Counted from the first letter of the stretch, positions 45,901-56,791 are shown. The stretch: DNA of 64,000 bases from Congeria kusceri (GCA_027627225.1 CM051033.1:52257410-52321409); one strand, 5' to 3'. Program-made: numbers and translations. Notes: generated by a model not told the origin, from the sequence alone.

Positions 45901-48653
45901 AGAGAGAAGTATGTAGTTCTTGATATTGAGTCGTTGTTCTGGAAATAGACATGTGAATGTTATTTTTGATAGAGAGAAGTATATGGTTCTTGATATTGAG
46001 TCGTGTATGTTGTTCTATAAATACAGATGTGAATGTTGTTCTTGATAGAAGTATGTGGTTCTTGATATTGAGTCGTGAATGTTGTTCTTAAAATACAGAT
46101 GTGAATGTTGTTCTTGATAGAGAGAAGTATATGGTTCTTGATATTGAGTCGTGTATGTTGTTCTTTAAATACAGATGTGAATGTTGTTCTTGATAGAAGT
46201 ATGTGGTTCTTGATATTGAGTCGTGTATGTTGTTATTTAAATACAGATGTGAATGTTGTTCTTGATAAAGAGAAGTATATGGTTCTTGATATTGAGTCGT
46301 GTATGTTGTCCTTAAAATACAGATGTGAATGTTGTTCTTGATAGAGAGAAGTATATGGTTGTTGATATTGAGTCGTGTATGTTGTTCTTTAAATACAGAT
46401 GTGAATGTTGTTCTTGATAGAAGTATGTGGTTGTTGATATTGAGTTGTGTATGTTGTTCTTGATAGAAGTATGTGGTTGTTGATATTGAGGATATTGAGT
46501 TGTGTATGTTGTTCTTGATAGAAGTATGTGGTTGTTGATATTGAGTTGTGTATGTTGTTTTTGATAGAAGTATGTGGTTGTTGATATTGAGTCGTGTATG
46601 TTGTTCTTTAAATACAGATGTGAATGTTGTTCTTGATAGAAGTATGTGGTTGTTGATATTGAGTCGTGTATGTTGTTCTTTAAATACAGATGTGAATGTT
46701 GTTCTTGATAGAAGTATGTGGTTCTTGATATTGAGTTGTGTATGTTGTTCTTTAAATACAGATGTGAAAGTTGTTCTTGATAGAAGTATGTGGTTCTTGA
46801 TATTGAGTCTTGTATATTGTTCTGGAAATAGAGATGTGAATGTTGTTCTTGATATAGATACATGTATGTTGCTTTTGATAGAGAATAATGTTGTTTTTGA
46901 TAAAGAGAATAATGATGCCTTTGGTATATAGAAGGTCATAATTTAGAGAAAGTGTGTTGAACTATAAATAAAAAGTATGTTGTTCCTGAAACAAAAAATA
47001 TTAGGGATGGCAAAACTATTCCAATATTCGAATATTCGATTGAATGATAGATTAGAATAGTTAAAACGCTATTCGAATATTCGCAAATTTGCATATCTTT
47101 TAAAAAACCAATACTTTCATGATTGTAGAAAGTACTTTTCTGTCAACTTAAAGGCAGTATTTCACCAATAGATACCTAATACCGTGTTTTCAATAGTGTG
47201 GGCCCGAGTCACGTGTCAGACTAAAAAATATTGAATATACGGGTCGGCGTCAGTCGCCTATCGTCTTGCCGCCAGTAATACGCAATTACACCAGACAGTA
47301 GGAAAGCACAACTGTTAATTGTAATTGCAACTCGCGTTTAGACTTGTGAAAGAAGTAACTACAAATAAATTACAGAAGTGAGATCACAAATTTTAGCAGT
47401 CATTATATCTGAGAAACTACGCTCAAATATGCTGATAAACTAAGGATTATCGGAGCGTTTTTAAATTGATAAAAATGCGTGTTTTTTTTTACTATTTGAT
47501 TAAAAGAACAATTAAAATGGGTATTGAAGTTGTTTATGTTTTTATACTGTGCAATAAGTACATTAATAAGAAAGCGCAATTTGTTAATGAAAATATGATG
47601 GTACTGGCTAATCGGAACTAATATGTCATACAAAAAATAACTATTATGACTACTAGGCCACAAAGTTCAAAATAATTAATACCAATCTATGCGAATATTC
47701 GAATATTCGATTGAATTAAAAAGCCAATATTCAATAACTATTTTGGTGTTTGATGTCATCCCTAGAAAATATGTTCTTGATGTAGAGAATTATGTTGTTC
47801 TCTAATAAATGAGAAGTTTTTTGTTGTTTTAATATAAAGAAATGTGCTGTTTTTAATATAGAGATGCTTTGTTCTTTATATAGAGATTTATTTAGTTGTT
47901 GATATAGAAGTATGCTGTTCTTTATATAGAGAATTATGTTGTTCTTGATATTGAGAAGTGGGTTGTTCTTTATGTAATGTTTTGTTGTTGTTATAGATAA
48001 GTATGGTGTCATAGATATAGATAAGTATGGTGTTCTTGATATAGAGAAGTATCTTATTCTTTATATAGAGCCATGTATGTTGTTCTTGATATCGATAGAT
48101 AAGTTTGTTGTCATTGATATATATAAGTGTGGTGTTCTTGATGAGTATCTCATTCTTGATATAGAGACATGTATGTTGTTCTTGATATAGGTAAGTATGA
48201 TGTTCTTGATATAGATAAGTATTATGTTCTTGATATAGATAGTTAAATATGTTGTTCTTGGTAGAGAGAAGTATGTTGTTCCTCATAATTCTAGAGATCT
48301 GTGTTCATATTTTAATCAGATGACGTTTTTGAGGTAGAAATATTTGCCATTATTCATTTAGAGAACTGTGGTATTTTGTGGTAGAGAAGTGTGGTTTACT
48401 TGATATATATAAAGTATGATATTCCTTATTGACGAGATTTATGTGGTTCTTGATATGGTGAAGAATGTTGTCTTTGATATAGAAATGTCATGGTTTTGAT
48501 TGAAACCCTGGTGAAATGTTTAAAGTTACTTCTCTGTATTTCAGACAAGATGACACGTCGTTTAAGTCTGTGGGGGAGGGGAAGATTTTCTACCAGCCAG
48601 ATGAGGCGGATGATTTTGATGAGGAAGACCCGGATGATGACCTTGATATTTGA
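39914..48653 (+). CDS. ELP5: Elongator complex protein 5
   Basis: Eight exons (39914-39968, 40381-40441, 41111-41191, 42193-42422, 43746-43924, 44915-45010, 45808-45908, 48545-48653) splice into 912 nt, 303 residues plus stop, with every phase matching and GT/AG at all junctions. ELP5 sits in the Elp4-Elp5-Elp6 ring of Elongator, which supports wobble-uridine (U34) modification of tRNA; the subunits have a RecA-like fold without a working ATPase site. Recognised from memory of the family: CVLLEDT (start strand), VERVHILCFD, SVAIVIDNLSLSLLHRG, LTFNLTLTDKEKEARSQVKL, IFYQPDE and the acidic end EEDPDDDLDI. The length is close to the vertebrate proteins. Introns carry a palindromic MITE (introns 2 and 6), a bivalve-type repeat (intron 4), and a minisatellite plus hAT element (intron 7). 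The first donor (GTGTGA) is weak. Confidence 0.93.
40381..40441 (+). CDS. ELP5: ELP5 exon 2
   Basis: Acceptor TACTTTTTCAG, donor GTATGT; 61 nt encoding TVVQSCIPLLVGFISSWAQ, the helix after the first strand. A palindromic MITE begins 18 bp beyond the exon. Confidence 0.88.
40459..40679. mobile_element. Palindromic MITE, copy 4 (ELP5 intron 2)
   Basis: From TGAGGCTTGTCATGGGAAAT to CCCACAACACGCCTCA. The first palindrome is complete and the second mostly deleted (GCGGAAAGTGCAGTCAC). Confidence 0.85.
41111..41191 (+). CDS. ELP5: ELP5 exon 3
   Basis: Acceptor GTCATTGCAG, donor GTATGC; 81 nt encoding VERVHILCFDKDPQQFRGAI and PQQYQN. Corresponds to VHILGCE of mammals. Confidence 0.9.
41192..42192. 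other. ELP5 intron 3
   Basis: About 1 kb of AT-rich intron. A 125-codon open frame (41478-41855) inside it starts at TTG and has no domain. Confidence 0.5.
42193..42422 (+). CDS. ELP5: ELP5 exon 4
   Basis: Acceptor TTACTGCAG, donor GTATGA; 230 nt encoding VVIHDGTKDILGVNAE...SVAIVIDNLSLSLLHRG...IRNANIQ. IDNLSLSLL is the strand equivalent to the Walker-B position, here without catalytic residues as usual for ELP5. Confidence 0.93.
42507..43276. mobile_element. Bivalve-type repeat with internal subrepeats (ELP5 intron 4)
   Basis: Begins GCTCACCTGAGCACAACATG and ends GTCAGGTGAGCAACCAAGGG, with about four diverged ~150-bp internal units (ATCTTCATGAAACTTGCTCA, ATGATATCTCGAACGAGTTC, GGGTCAAAAACTAGGTCACT). 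I recall this type from several bivalve genomes, without a name. Confidence 0.8.
43746..43924 (+). CDS. ELP5: ELP5 exon 5
   Basis: Acceptor TTTTTAAG, donor GTAAGT; 179 nt encoding AHVEQVVCAVHSDLHD...HIATTVVKVTAP...KRLSGKVIRI, the second half of the RecA-like fold. Confidence 0.93.
43925..44914. other. ELP5 intron 5
   Basis: Roughly 1 kb, AT-rich, no repeat recognised. A decoy exon-like stretch ends in ATTGCTTTTCAG/GTAAATAAA at about 44665, but the exon 5 and 6 products are contiguous in the family. Confidence 0.55.
44915..45010 (+). CDS. ELP5: ELP5 exon 6
   Basis: Acceptor CATTTGTAG, donor GTATTT; exactly 32 codons, MEHFNIDDQYRVCDV...TDSKQ. Phase 0 at both ends, so it could be skipped without a frameshift. 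Confidence 0.9.
45151..45412. mobile_element. Palindromic MITE, copy 5 (ELP5 intron 6, complete)
   Basis: Best copy: outer ends TGAGGCGGGTTGTGGGAAAA and CTCACGACACGCATCA, two palindromes centred near 45222 and 45346 (AGCCTGTGCGGACTGCACAG), middle AAAATCCACTGTTGGCGGAA. No protein. Confidence 0.9.
45808..45908 (+). CDS. ELP5: ELP5 exon 7
   Basis: Acceptor ATTTTGTAG; 101 nt encoding PDPTANLTFNLTLTDKEKEA...LPYTYDRE. The donor GTATGT at 45909 lies at the first unit of a tandem repeat that copies this exon/intron junction. Confidence 0.93.
45895..46990. repeat. ~72-76-bp tandem repeat at the ELP5 exon 7 donor
   Basis: Units contain GATAGAAGTATGTGGTTCTT, GATATTGAGTCGTGTATGTT and ACAGATGTGAATGTTGTTCT. 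The first unit overlaps the last codons of exon 7 and its donor (GATAGAGAGAA/GTATGT), so later units carry copies of that junction. Minus-strand frames of up to 283 codons are artefacts. Confidence 0.92.
47003..47764. mobile_element. Non-autonomous hAT element, 762 bp (ELP5 intron 7)
   Basis: Ends TAGGGATGGCAAAAC and TTTGATGTCATCCCTA, flanked by AAAAATAT (46995-47002) and GAAAATAT (47765-47772), a 7/8 target duplication. Subterminal AATATTCGAATATTCGATTG is shared with the element at 17706. It interrupts the tandem array. Confidence 0.78.
47773..48490. repeat. Continuation of the ELP5 intron 7 repeat
   Basis: Degenerate short units (TGTTCTTGATATAGATAAGT) derived from the same words as 45895-46990, on the far side of the hAT element. 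Confidence 0.82.
48545..48653 (+). CDS. ELP5: ELP5 exon 8 (C-terminus)
   Basis: Acceptor CTGTATTTCAG; 109 nt ending ...KIFYQPDEADDFDEEDPDDD and LDI, TGA at 48651-48653. The acidic tail is the family's most recognisable signature. Confidence 0.95.
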
Positions 48654-49299
48654 TTCCAGATGACCTTGAATGAGAATTGTTTCTACAGCAACTAGTGAAG
48701 ATACATCAAAGAAAGACAAGGCAGTCGTTTTAAATGCTTGATGTATTGGCAGCTAGTCATTTCAAGCCAAGTTTTCTTACTGATTTGGCAACATTGAATT
48801 TTGAGTTTCAGAAATAATTGGTAATTGGGCTGCAATAAGGTGGTCTAAATAGTGTGGCATTAATCTTGTACACAAATGTATGTGTTGTTAGGGAAAGATC
48901 TAGAGGGAAATAACATGGTGCTGCACCCTGCTCCTTTTTGATTCCCCCCTGCTGCCCCTCTGGACATGTCAACACAGAAATGTTGAATATCTTTTGATTT
49001 TTTTTGCTAATATTCAATGACACATGAATAGACTATGCTTAAAAACCTTAATAACAAACATTAGACTAATATATACCCAGGATTTAGTAAATTATTACAC
49101 AATGTTAACAGAATGGTCCGGATTTCCACCCTGCTCTTTTTAGCACAACCCTGTACCTTTTGTAATCCTAGATCATTCCCTATGTTGTGACACCATTGTT
49201 GGCTGTACTGGGTTAAATTTATTAATGCACCATGTAATAAGGTAGTGGAAAATGTCCACTTGGCAAAATATATTTGATGTTATGTCTTGCTTATGACTG

Positions 49300-49305
49300 A
49301 ATAAA
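49300..49305 (+). terminator. Candidate ELP5 polyadenylation signal
   Basis: AATAAA in GACTGAATAAAAACC, 647 bp past the stop; the intervening sequence is a plausible 3' UTR. Confidence 0.5.
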
Positions 49306-49436
49306 AACCACAGTACAAGCGAAACTGGATTCAATGTTTAGGATTGCCTTTAACATGGTCAACAATGTATGGTTGCCTGGAAGTAACAGTTTCGGTTTTC
49401 ATATTTGATCTCTGCTTTACCACAGTACCATTGGAA

Positions 49437-49505
49437 AGATCTGAATAGGGATCGAACATAGGGACCTCCCGGTTGCAAGGCCGACACCATATCCACGATA
49501 TTATG
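49437..49505 (-). mobile_element. tRNA-like SINE head
   Basis: On the minus strand GTGGATATGGTGTCGGCCTT and TATGTTCGATCCCTATTCAG resemble the plus-strand head at 28186. Confidence 0.4.
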
Positions 49506-49844
49506 GTATTACGAATAATGGCTTTATTTAAGCGCAATCACCGCACAACTATTCCTTAACCACGGATATGTGGTGACACATATGTCGCGTCATATGAGAA
49601 GAATGTAGAAGTACGATCTACTTCAAACTTAAAAGTACAAAAAATTCCTGCATGCGTAACGTACATCACGAGTTTATTTAAATAAGGCTGTATCCACTTC
49701 TCCTGTTTGTTTGAGACAGGACAGTAAGTCTTATACCATGCATTAATACCTTTAATAGTTGTTTTAATACAACTGCATTTATCATTGCCCCCCCCCCCGG
49801 GAGGTGTCGTGAGATAAGTATAAGGCCCCCGGGCCTTTTCATAC

Positions 49845-49990
49845 ACCAAGCATCTCTCACTGTGGGAATTTAGACAAAAATGCTTGGGTCTGGGGTGGGG
49901 AATTAGACAGCTAAACACAACAAAATAAAATTAGTAAAATACCCCTGGGTCAGCCCGCCGCTCCCCCCTAAGGGAAAATATTGATAGGTG
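49845..49990. repeat. Dispersed repeat, copy 1
   Basis: CACTGTGGGAATTTAGACA, AAATGCTTGGGTCTGG, GGGGAATTAGACA and TCAGCCCGCCG also occur in order at 54045-54180. A poly-C tract precedes it (49789-49798). Confidence 0.7.
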
Positions 49991-49999
49991 TATAACATG

Positions 50000-50400
50000 A
50001 AGGAAAATGTATGCTACCACAAGTCGATGTTTAACATGTACTGTTGTGACAGTGGCTTAGTTGCTAAAGACTGACTCCATTACTGCACTTTGCTTCGTTT
50101 AAAGAAGAACTTGATCAATATCCAATGACCATGTATTTTCGTAGTAATCCATTTTGATAGTAGTATGTGTTGATGTCTATTTACACATACTCAGTATCCC
50201 TTAAACGGGTTAGATCTACTAGTACATATCAGGATTTTCTTGTCTTATTTTACTCCGCAAATGTTGCAAACCATTTAATTGTGGCCGCTGAGTATTAAAC
50301 CAACAGGATTGCTCTCAGTGCACTTAATTCGTTGTTATATGATAAGTGGTACTAAAGTGTTTTAAACCGGTTCAAGTGGAACTGCTAAACGCCATCTTCT
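50000..50400. other. Intergenic
   Basis: Nothing recognised. Confidence 0.4.
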
Positions 50401-50407
50401 TTAAATT

Positions 50408-50560
50408 CCAGCCCGGCCACATAACTTTTTTTTTTTTTTTGGAGATTGGTCATGAAATTATATCTGCTGCCATTCTCCCCCTACTCTGATTCAAGTAGGG
50501 CAGTTGTCAGTTAGTGGCATATGTATGTGCATTTAGTACTGGTGCACCACTTAGATCGGC
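50408..50560 (+). mobile_element. tRNA-Asp-like SINE, tail only
   Basis: CCAGCCCGGCCACATAACTT, a T run, then GGAGATTGGTCATGAAATTA and TGATTCAAGTAGGGCAGTTG, as at 13330-13440 but without the tRNA head. Confidence 0.65.
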
Positions 50561-51838
50561 TACGCTTGCCCAGGAAAAGTAATTGACCGCCGTGATATGA
50601 CTGAAATACTTTTAAAAAACGGCGAAAAATCCAAATAAAACCAACTTCTTAAAAATGGTTATTTTTCAATAGATCACATGTATGACAAATAAATCCCACA
50701 CATAATTTTCATTGGTTGACGCTCCGCTCCTGTCAATGGACTTTCTACCTATCAAAATCAGTTTATGTTAAGCTTATTCACCAGACAATACATATTTATT
50801 TCTATTGGTAAATATCTATTAAATCACGCCTGAAGGCCCAAAAAATTACCGAATTTTCCACATGGTTACACCTGGGTATACTAGGGTGGCTTTTATTTGC
50901 TCCGGGTAATACGACTTCCGCTTTGATTTCGCTGAGCCATCCGAATTTTCAGCTGAGCTGATTACATCAATGGGATTTGTAGACCATTTACATTTTATGT
51001 ATATGTTGAATCGGGCATAAAGGCATATGGGGCTTTAGAGAAGGCGGAAGCTGCGTACGCCCCCCCCCCCCCTCCGTAAATAAAGTCTTTTTATTTTTAA
51101 TACAGAGACATTTTCTCTCAGCAAAGAATACTAAATTTTATAAGATTACTTATCACGTTATGTTTCACGTACAGTGGGTTAGTAAAGGTCTAGATTGTCC
51201 GTGAAAAGCTTAACTATAATATTGCGCAATATATGCCTTTGCTTTGCAAAATAAAAAATTTAGGCATTATACTAGTACAGGTTTTTGGACTGTTGGCGGA
51301 AGCCAATATTCTTTTGAGAGGGTAATTTGGAAAACAGGTATCGCAGAAAACTACTTCTTTTCTTTGCAGGCTACGATTCAGTAAATCGAAACCTGAAAAG
51401 GTCCTTCTTCAAAACAGCTCACATTAACAAGTGTTTTCTCATCTTTAAGATAATGTATGGTATGTGTATTTTAATGTGATATCCTGTGGTTTATTACAAT
51501 TACAGTTTCTACTAAAGTCAATTTATTAAAAATGTTACGTCAAATTAATAGCACCCCTATTTTCGCTATTTACTTGATTGTAACCTAAATATTCACCTTG
51601 GTGTCCTGGAATAAGACCACTAAATTAATGCGCTACATCGGTTATTTTTTACGCGTTGTGAAAGTGTTCATTCGTTTTACCGATTCTTATTCTGAATATT
51701 TTGACAACAAATTACTGCAATGTATTAATTTTAAACCGTATCATGGAAATCGAGAGCGCGCATTGTACGACCCACTTTTGACTCAGTAGGCTACGAATCA
51801 CTAACAATCGAAGCTCCTAACTACCACTCTTTATCGGG
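50561..51838. other. Intergenic
   Basis: AT-rich with a poly-C run at 51060-51072. A 63-codon frame (51598-51789) starts at GTG and shows no domain. Confidence 0.4.
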
Positions 51839-52099
51839 TGGCTCGTTGCAGATTGACTAGTTACCTGTGGCTCGTTGCAGATTGACTAGTTACCTGTGGC
51901 TCGTTGCAGATTGACTAGTTACCTGTGGCTCGTTGCAGACTGACTAGTTACCTGTGGCTCGTTGCAGATTGACTAGTTACCCGTGGCTCGTTGCAGATTG
52001 ACTAGTTACCTGTGGCTCGTTGCAGATTGACTTGTTACCTGTGGCTCGTTGCAGATTGACTAGTTACCTGTGGCTCGTTGCAGATTGACTAGTTACCTG
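51839..52099. repeat. 29-bp minisatellite, 9 units
   Basis: Unit GTGGCTCGTTGCAGATTGAC plus TAGTTACCT, almost uniform, which suggests recent expansion. Confidence 0.95.
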
Positions 52100-52435
52100 G
52101 CTTCTATAGAATTCCGTTTGCATTAAGAGAATGATTAGTTTGAACAATATTTGTTTGTTACTTACACGTTACTTATGCTTGTGTGATGATGGCGTTTACA
52201 CTTTTTAATAAGAAGCCCTATCATCAAGTTTAAAGGTGGGAAATTGAACTTCATTCAAACAAATGTTTCCGTTTTAGCAAAAAAATCTAAAATACATAAT
52301 CCACATGCTTTTAGTTTCTTTTGTCGCCAACAGTCTTTCTACGCTGTCAGCGTTTTGATTAATGTTTCCTCCCCCTCTAACACCAAATCCTGTTACTGTG
52401 CCTTGGTGATCATTTGGAAACAGTGGTATTTTTGG

Positions 52436-53210
52436 AACGAATTTAATAAAATGTGATATGAAATGAAAACGTTTGTCAGATTTTTTTATCACATGCTTTT
52501 AAACGACAAAACCCCGTCTAATTGTACCAAAACATGTTGATAAATCCTGAAAGTTGTGTATTGACATAGCGTCATTACATGTTAACGACGTCATTTCACC
52601 ACAATAACGTCATGCTATTGGTCAGTCAAAGAATATGTAGCATGAAAGCGCTCACAATGTTATATTACACATGTGTAAGATAGAAATATTCGTAATGGTT
52701 GTATTACACGGGAGACAAGGTATAGCATGTGATAAAAAAGAATATTCTTGAAACTGTTCTGTTCAAGGACCGCTGTGAATTTGTATCTGACTGGGTATCC
52801 ACCCACTTGGTATTGCAGCAGTCTTTATTTAGAATGATGTGTTAATAACTTTGGTACCCAGCATATTTGCGAACGCAGAAGTATTTTTATCACAAACTAT
52901 ACCTTGTTTTCCGTGTAATACAACCATTACGAATGTTTTTATTTTTCACATGTTTAAGATAAAATTTTGAGCGTTTTCATTGGCTACCAATTCCTTGACT
53001 GACCAATCGCTTGACGTTATTTTGGTGAAATGACGTCGTCAACATGAAATGACGACACGTCAGTCCACAAATGTAAGAATTTATCAGCATTTTTTGGTAA
53101 AATTAAAAGATTTTTGTGTGTTTCGTTTAAAAGCATGTGGTAAAAAAAAGATCTGACACCCGTTGTCATTTCATACAATATTTTATTAAACACGTCCAGG
53201 AAATTCGTTA
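52436..53210. mobile_element. Foldback element, ~775 bp
   Basis: Left arm (52436-52735) and right arm (52884-53210) are imperfect inverted copies: AACGAATTT...TATGAAATGA, CACATGCTTTTAAAC, TTACACATGTGTAAGAT, GGTTGTATTACACGG and their reverse complements. The central ~150 bp is unique. A piece of the right end recurs at 37470-37560. No ORF. Confidence 0.78.
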
Positions 53211-53605
53211 GTAAGCTCGCCAAAGGCTCGCTTTAATACTAACAAAATTACTGAACTCTTTTAATAAAATATGGTAGATCTATGACAAGACAACTCATGT
53301 CAAATCTTTTACTTTTTTCAATCTAAGACTGGGTTGGTAAAAACGGGCCTTGGATCATCTCCGAAATGTGAACATGGTCCATTGAAGCGTCTCCAAATTT
53401 CCCAGAGAATTACTTGCAAATCCTTGGATAAACATCGGCGAAAAGGTACTAAATACCAAACAATTAGACATATAATTAATTCCGGTAAGAAGCATTAACT
53501 CATTAATAAAATTGGCGGAAGAAACGGTTATTGGCGTTCATGGTTATGGCCAAACATAGGGTTTAACTTACGTATCGTTCAAATACGAGTTATTGTATTT
53601 TAGTT

Positions 53606-53680
53606 CTGCTGGCCGAATGTTTAGCTTGCAAAACGTGATCCGAAGGTCGTAGATTCAAGCCTCCGCGGAAGCAAAACTTT
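53606..53680 (+). mobile_element. tRNA-like sequence
   Basis: GCTGGCCGAATGTTTAGCTT and GGTCGTAGATTCAAGCC are A- and B-box-like, followed by an AT-rich tail. Confidence 0.4.
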
Positions 53681-54044
53681 TATACTTTTTAAAGATTTTC
53701 TTCATTTACATGAATGTAATGTTGGACTTTGATCGGTCCAGATGCTTAAAGTTATGCAAGTAATACATTCATCTATTTCTGCTGGTGTCCAAGATTCGAA
53801 CTGTATATCACTCGCGGAGTTACCTGATGCCGAGTAACGCTTAATTACTCCGCGATATTTTGCGCTATATGCATGCATAAATAATTTCCCCCGGTGTGTG
53901 GGGGGGGGGAGCGGCGGGGATATACGGGACTTCAGACAGGCGGGAAGTCGACACGCCGAATGATTCCGTGTCCCGGGTTATGGACTTTGGTCGGATTAAG
54001 ATCCCCCCTCCCTGAGCAATTTGATACAACCATTTGATAGACAT

Positions 54045-54180
54045 ATAGCATCTCCCACTGAGGGAATTTAGACATAAATGCTTGGCTCTAGGGTTTGGAA
54101 TTAGACCCCAAAAATAAAATTGTCAAATTTCCGTGGATCGGCCCGCCGCGTCACCCTCTGGTGGAAATATCGATAGATGC
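54045..54180. repeat. Dispersed repeat, copy 2
   Basis: Related to 49845-49990: CACTGAGGGAATTTAGACA, AAATGCTTGGCTCTAGG, ATCGGCCCGCCGC. Confidence 0.68.
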
Positions 54181-54549
54181 AATACAGGTCTACTTCGCGT
54201 TAGCTCGCATGTTGCTCGAAACTCCGCGATTCGAGAAATACATATATGCTTGTTTTGCATAAGTCGTACTATAATTGCTACAATGGGCTTATAATTTAAT
54301 CAGTTTTCAACATATACGCAACAACCGTTGTTTGCTAGTTTGTTGACAATTAAATTGATTTGATCACAAAACTATAAGAATTCTCACACATATACTGATT
54401 ATCCTGCATTTAAACATAGTAATCCTAAGAAGCAGTAATATGCTAGTAATAGAAAACCAATGTCCGTTTACATGTGTACCTGATGACTTGGAATTATAGC
54501 AACAGCAAAAAGCGTATTTAAAAAAAATGCAATAATAATATTATAATGA

Positions 54550-54840
54550 TATGTAGGAGTGGTTCCCAACTTGAGGTCAGTGTACGTTTTGCAAATTAAA
54601 ATGTCGGATCGGTTCCCAGCTTGATGATGCTTTGCATAATGAAATCTCCGAGTCCTTCCCGGTTAGAGGACGTAAGAGTCGTGCAGAATGAAATGACGGA
54701 GTGGTTCCCTGCTATAGGGCAGTGTATTGCAGTATGAGATACCAGAATGGATCCAGGCTTGAAGGTATTGTTTTACATAATGAAATCATGGAGAGGTTCC
54801 CGGCTTGAATACAAGAGAAATCTCGCAGTGGTTCCCATCT
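54550..54840. repeat. Degenerate ~47-bp tandem repeat
   Basis: About seven units around GGAGTGGTTCCC, GGCTTGA and TACATAATGAAATC, spaced 34-49 bp. The extended gene C reading frame runs through part of it. Confidence 0.65.
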
Positions 54841-55009
54841 AAGGACGGCAGTGTGTTGGTGACTGTGAAACTTTTTGCACGAGCAGTAGGCCGGGAACTG
54901 GAACATCTCGAAGCTGATCTGTCTGGTGTTGGCGTTCCAGACGAACAACGTATGCGCCGAGGTTTCCGTCACGCACGCGCGCTTGCTGTCGGAACACGCG
55001 CCGCCTCCG
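54712..55009 (-). pseudogene. Gene C exon 4 with lost stop
   Basis: GGGACSDSKRACVTETSAHT ... YCSCK is followed by KFHSHQHTAVLRWEPLRDFS and a further 33 residues to a stop at 54712-54714. Confidence 0.75.
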
Positions 55010-55144
55010 CTGAAATAGATGTAATTGTGCCGGTATTGTGACATTTTCCTTCAAGCTCGAAATAAACAAACAATAATACGCAAATATAGTTTAAATTAGT
55101 ATGTCCCTATCGAAGATGGCGTGTTCTATTGACTTGATAATGTC

Positions 55145-55880
55145 GGACGGTCAGCCCGTCAGTCTGTCTGTCGGTTGGTAGACCACTTTCGTTTCCGCTC
55201 ACTAAGTCCAAAAGTTGTCAGATGTTCACCAAACTTAATGAAATTGTTTGTGGGCGCAATATCTCGGCCAAGTTCGATAATCAGCCAAATCGCCCCAGGA
55301 ATTGTAGTGTTTTTGCCAATGATTTATCGGAAAATTTAGCCGTTTCCGCTCTCCAACAGTTTTCATTCGATCTTCACTAGACTTCATGAACATGTTTGGG
55401 GGTATATATCTCGGCCAAGTTTGATAATCAACCAAATCGCACAAGGAATTGTTGAGTTATGGCCCTTGAATAACCTAAAATTGACCTTTTAGCCGTTTCC
55501 GCTCTCGAAGTTCAACATTTTGTATTGAATCTTCACCAAGCTTGATGAGCATCTTTGCGGGCAAAATGTCTCGGTCAAGCACGATAATCAACAAAATCGC
55601 CCTAGCCACTGTGAAGTTATGGCCAATGAATTATCTTAAATTAGCCTTTTAAGCAGTTTCCGCTTCTAAGTCCAACATATTTCGTCCGATGTTCACCAAA
55701 CGTCATGAAAATGTTAGAGGTTATAACATGTAATCCAAGTTCTATGATCAACCAAATCGCCCCAGGAAATGAAAAATAGTAGCCCATGAATTATCTAAAC
55801 TTTGCCTTTCAGCTGTTTACGCTGCCTATGTCCAACAGTTTTCATCCAATCATCACCAATTTTTTTTTTTTAAAGATTAC
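55145..55880. repeat. ~155-bp tandem repeat, gene C intron 3
   Basis: Paralog of 327-960 with about one additional unit (TATGTCCAACAGTTTTCATC section) that is deleted in copy A. Confidence 0.8.
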
Positions 55881-56211
55881 TTTTAACCTCAGGGACATAA
55901 CTGTTTTACAAACAGCTCTTTTATGATTGGATCAACTGCTGCAAAACTGCAGTTGCAATTAAATAAATGTAAAATGTATGGCTCTAAGACATCGGAAATA
56001 AAATAGATATAACTTAATTAAACTAGAAAGCACTCACAGAATGAAGACCCAACCCTATCAGTTCTGAAAAAAATAATGGATCCAGATGATGTTCCGATTC
56101 CTGGTTCCATATGGTGATCCGGATCATCACCGAAATTCTTACAAATTGGTTTAAAGTTTGATAATTTCCAACCAGTCCAGAAAATGTCATGCCAAATCCA
56201 TTCATAACTTT

Positions 56212-56395
56212 GGCTGCCCGGCTAGCGCAGTGGTTGGTACACTTGATTCTCACCTTAGCTGCCCGGGTTCACTGTTTCCCACCCCGTCTCAAGTGAGTTT
56301 GGTTGGTTGTCACCATACCGGACAGGTGGGGTTTCCTCCGGGTACTCCGGCTTCCCCCCACAGCATAAGACCACACCAACATTAAAAATATTTCA
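56212..56395 (+). mobile_element. tRNA-derived SINE-like repeat with conserved core (copy C)
   Basis: GGCTAGCGCAGTGGTTGGTA, GCCCGGGTTCAC, CACCATACCGGACAGGTGGG and CTCCGGGTACTCCGG; closer to a proper B box than the copy at 1311. Confidence 0.62.
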
Positions 56396-56674
56396 GTAAT
56401 AGATAAATAGCTGAAACTTGCAGCTATGATACACAATTTGTCTCAACTTCGATGAGTCTAAAAGTAAAATTAGGCACGGGTGCTGCGACTCACCCCGGGT
56501 CCTCACATAATGCAGCATCGGCGCGGAAGGACCTCATAAACTTAGAAATACACACACATGTCGCATAAAGTTGCAAACTAACAAGCAGTCAAACCAACGC
56601 CGGCACAAAACATAAACATGATCAAAGACAAGGTGGGGGGGGGGGGCGTCATAATGAGAAAATCGAACACTCAC

Positions 56675-56791
56675 CAGCAGGCGGCCTTTGTGACGCACTG
56701 AAACCCTCCGGGCAGGTTAATGACGTAACACATCTCGCTCTCAGTGCTCAGTAACACCGTGGACCGGGCGAAACACTTGAAGTATCGAGCT
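56675..56791 (-). pseudogene. Gene C exon 3
   Basis: Open 117-nt exon with intact splice sites, ARYFKCFARSTVLLSTESEM and FQCVTKAAC. All four cysteines kept. Confidence 0.78.

Noticed and set aside
46088..46939. 283-codon minus-strand frame
   Set aside because: Antisense of the ELP5 intron 7 tandem repeat.
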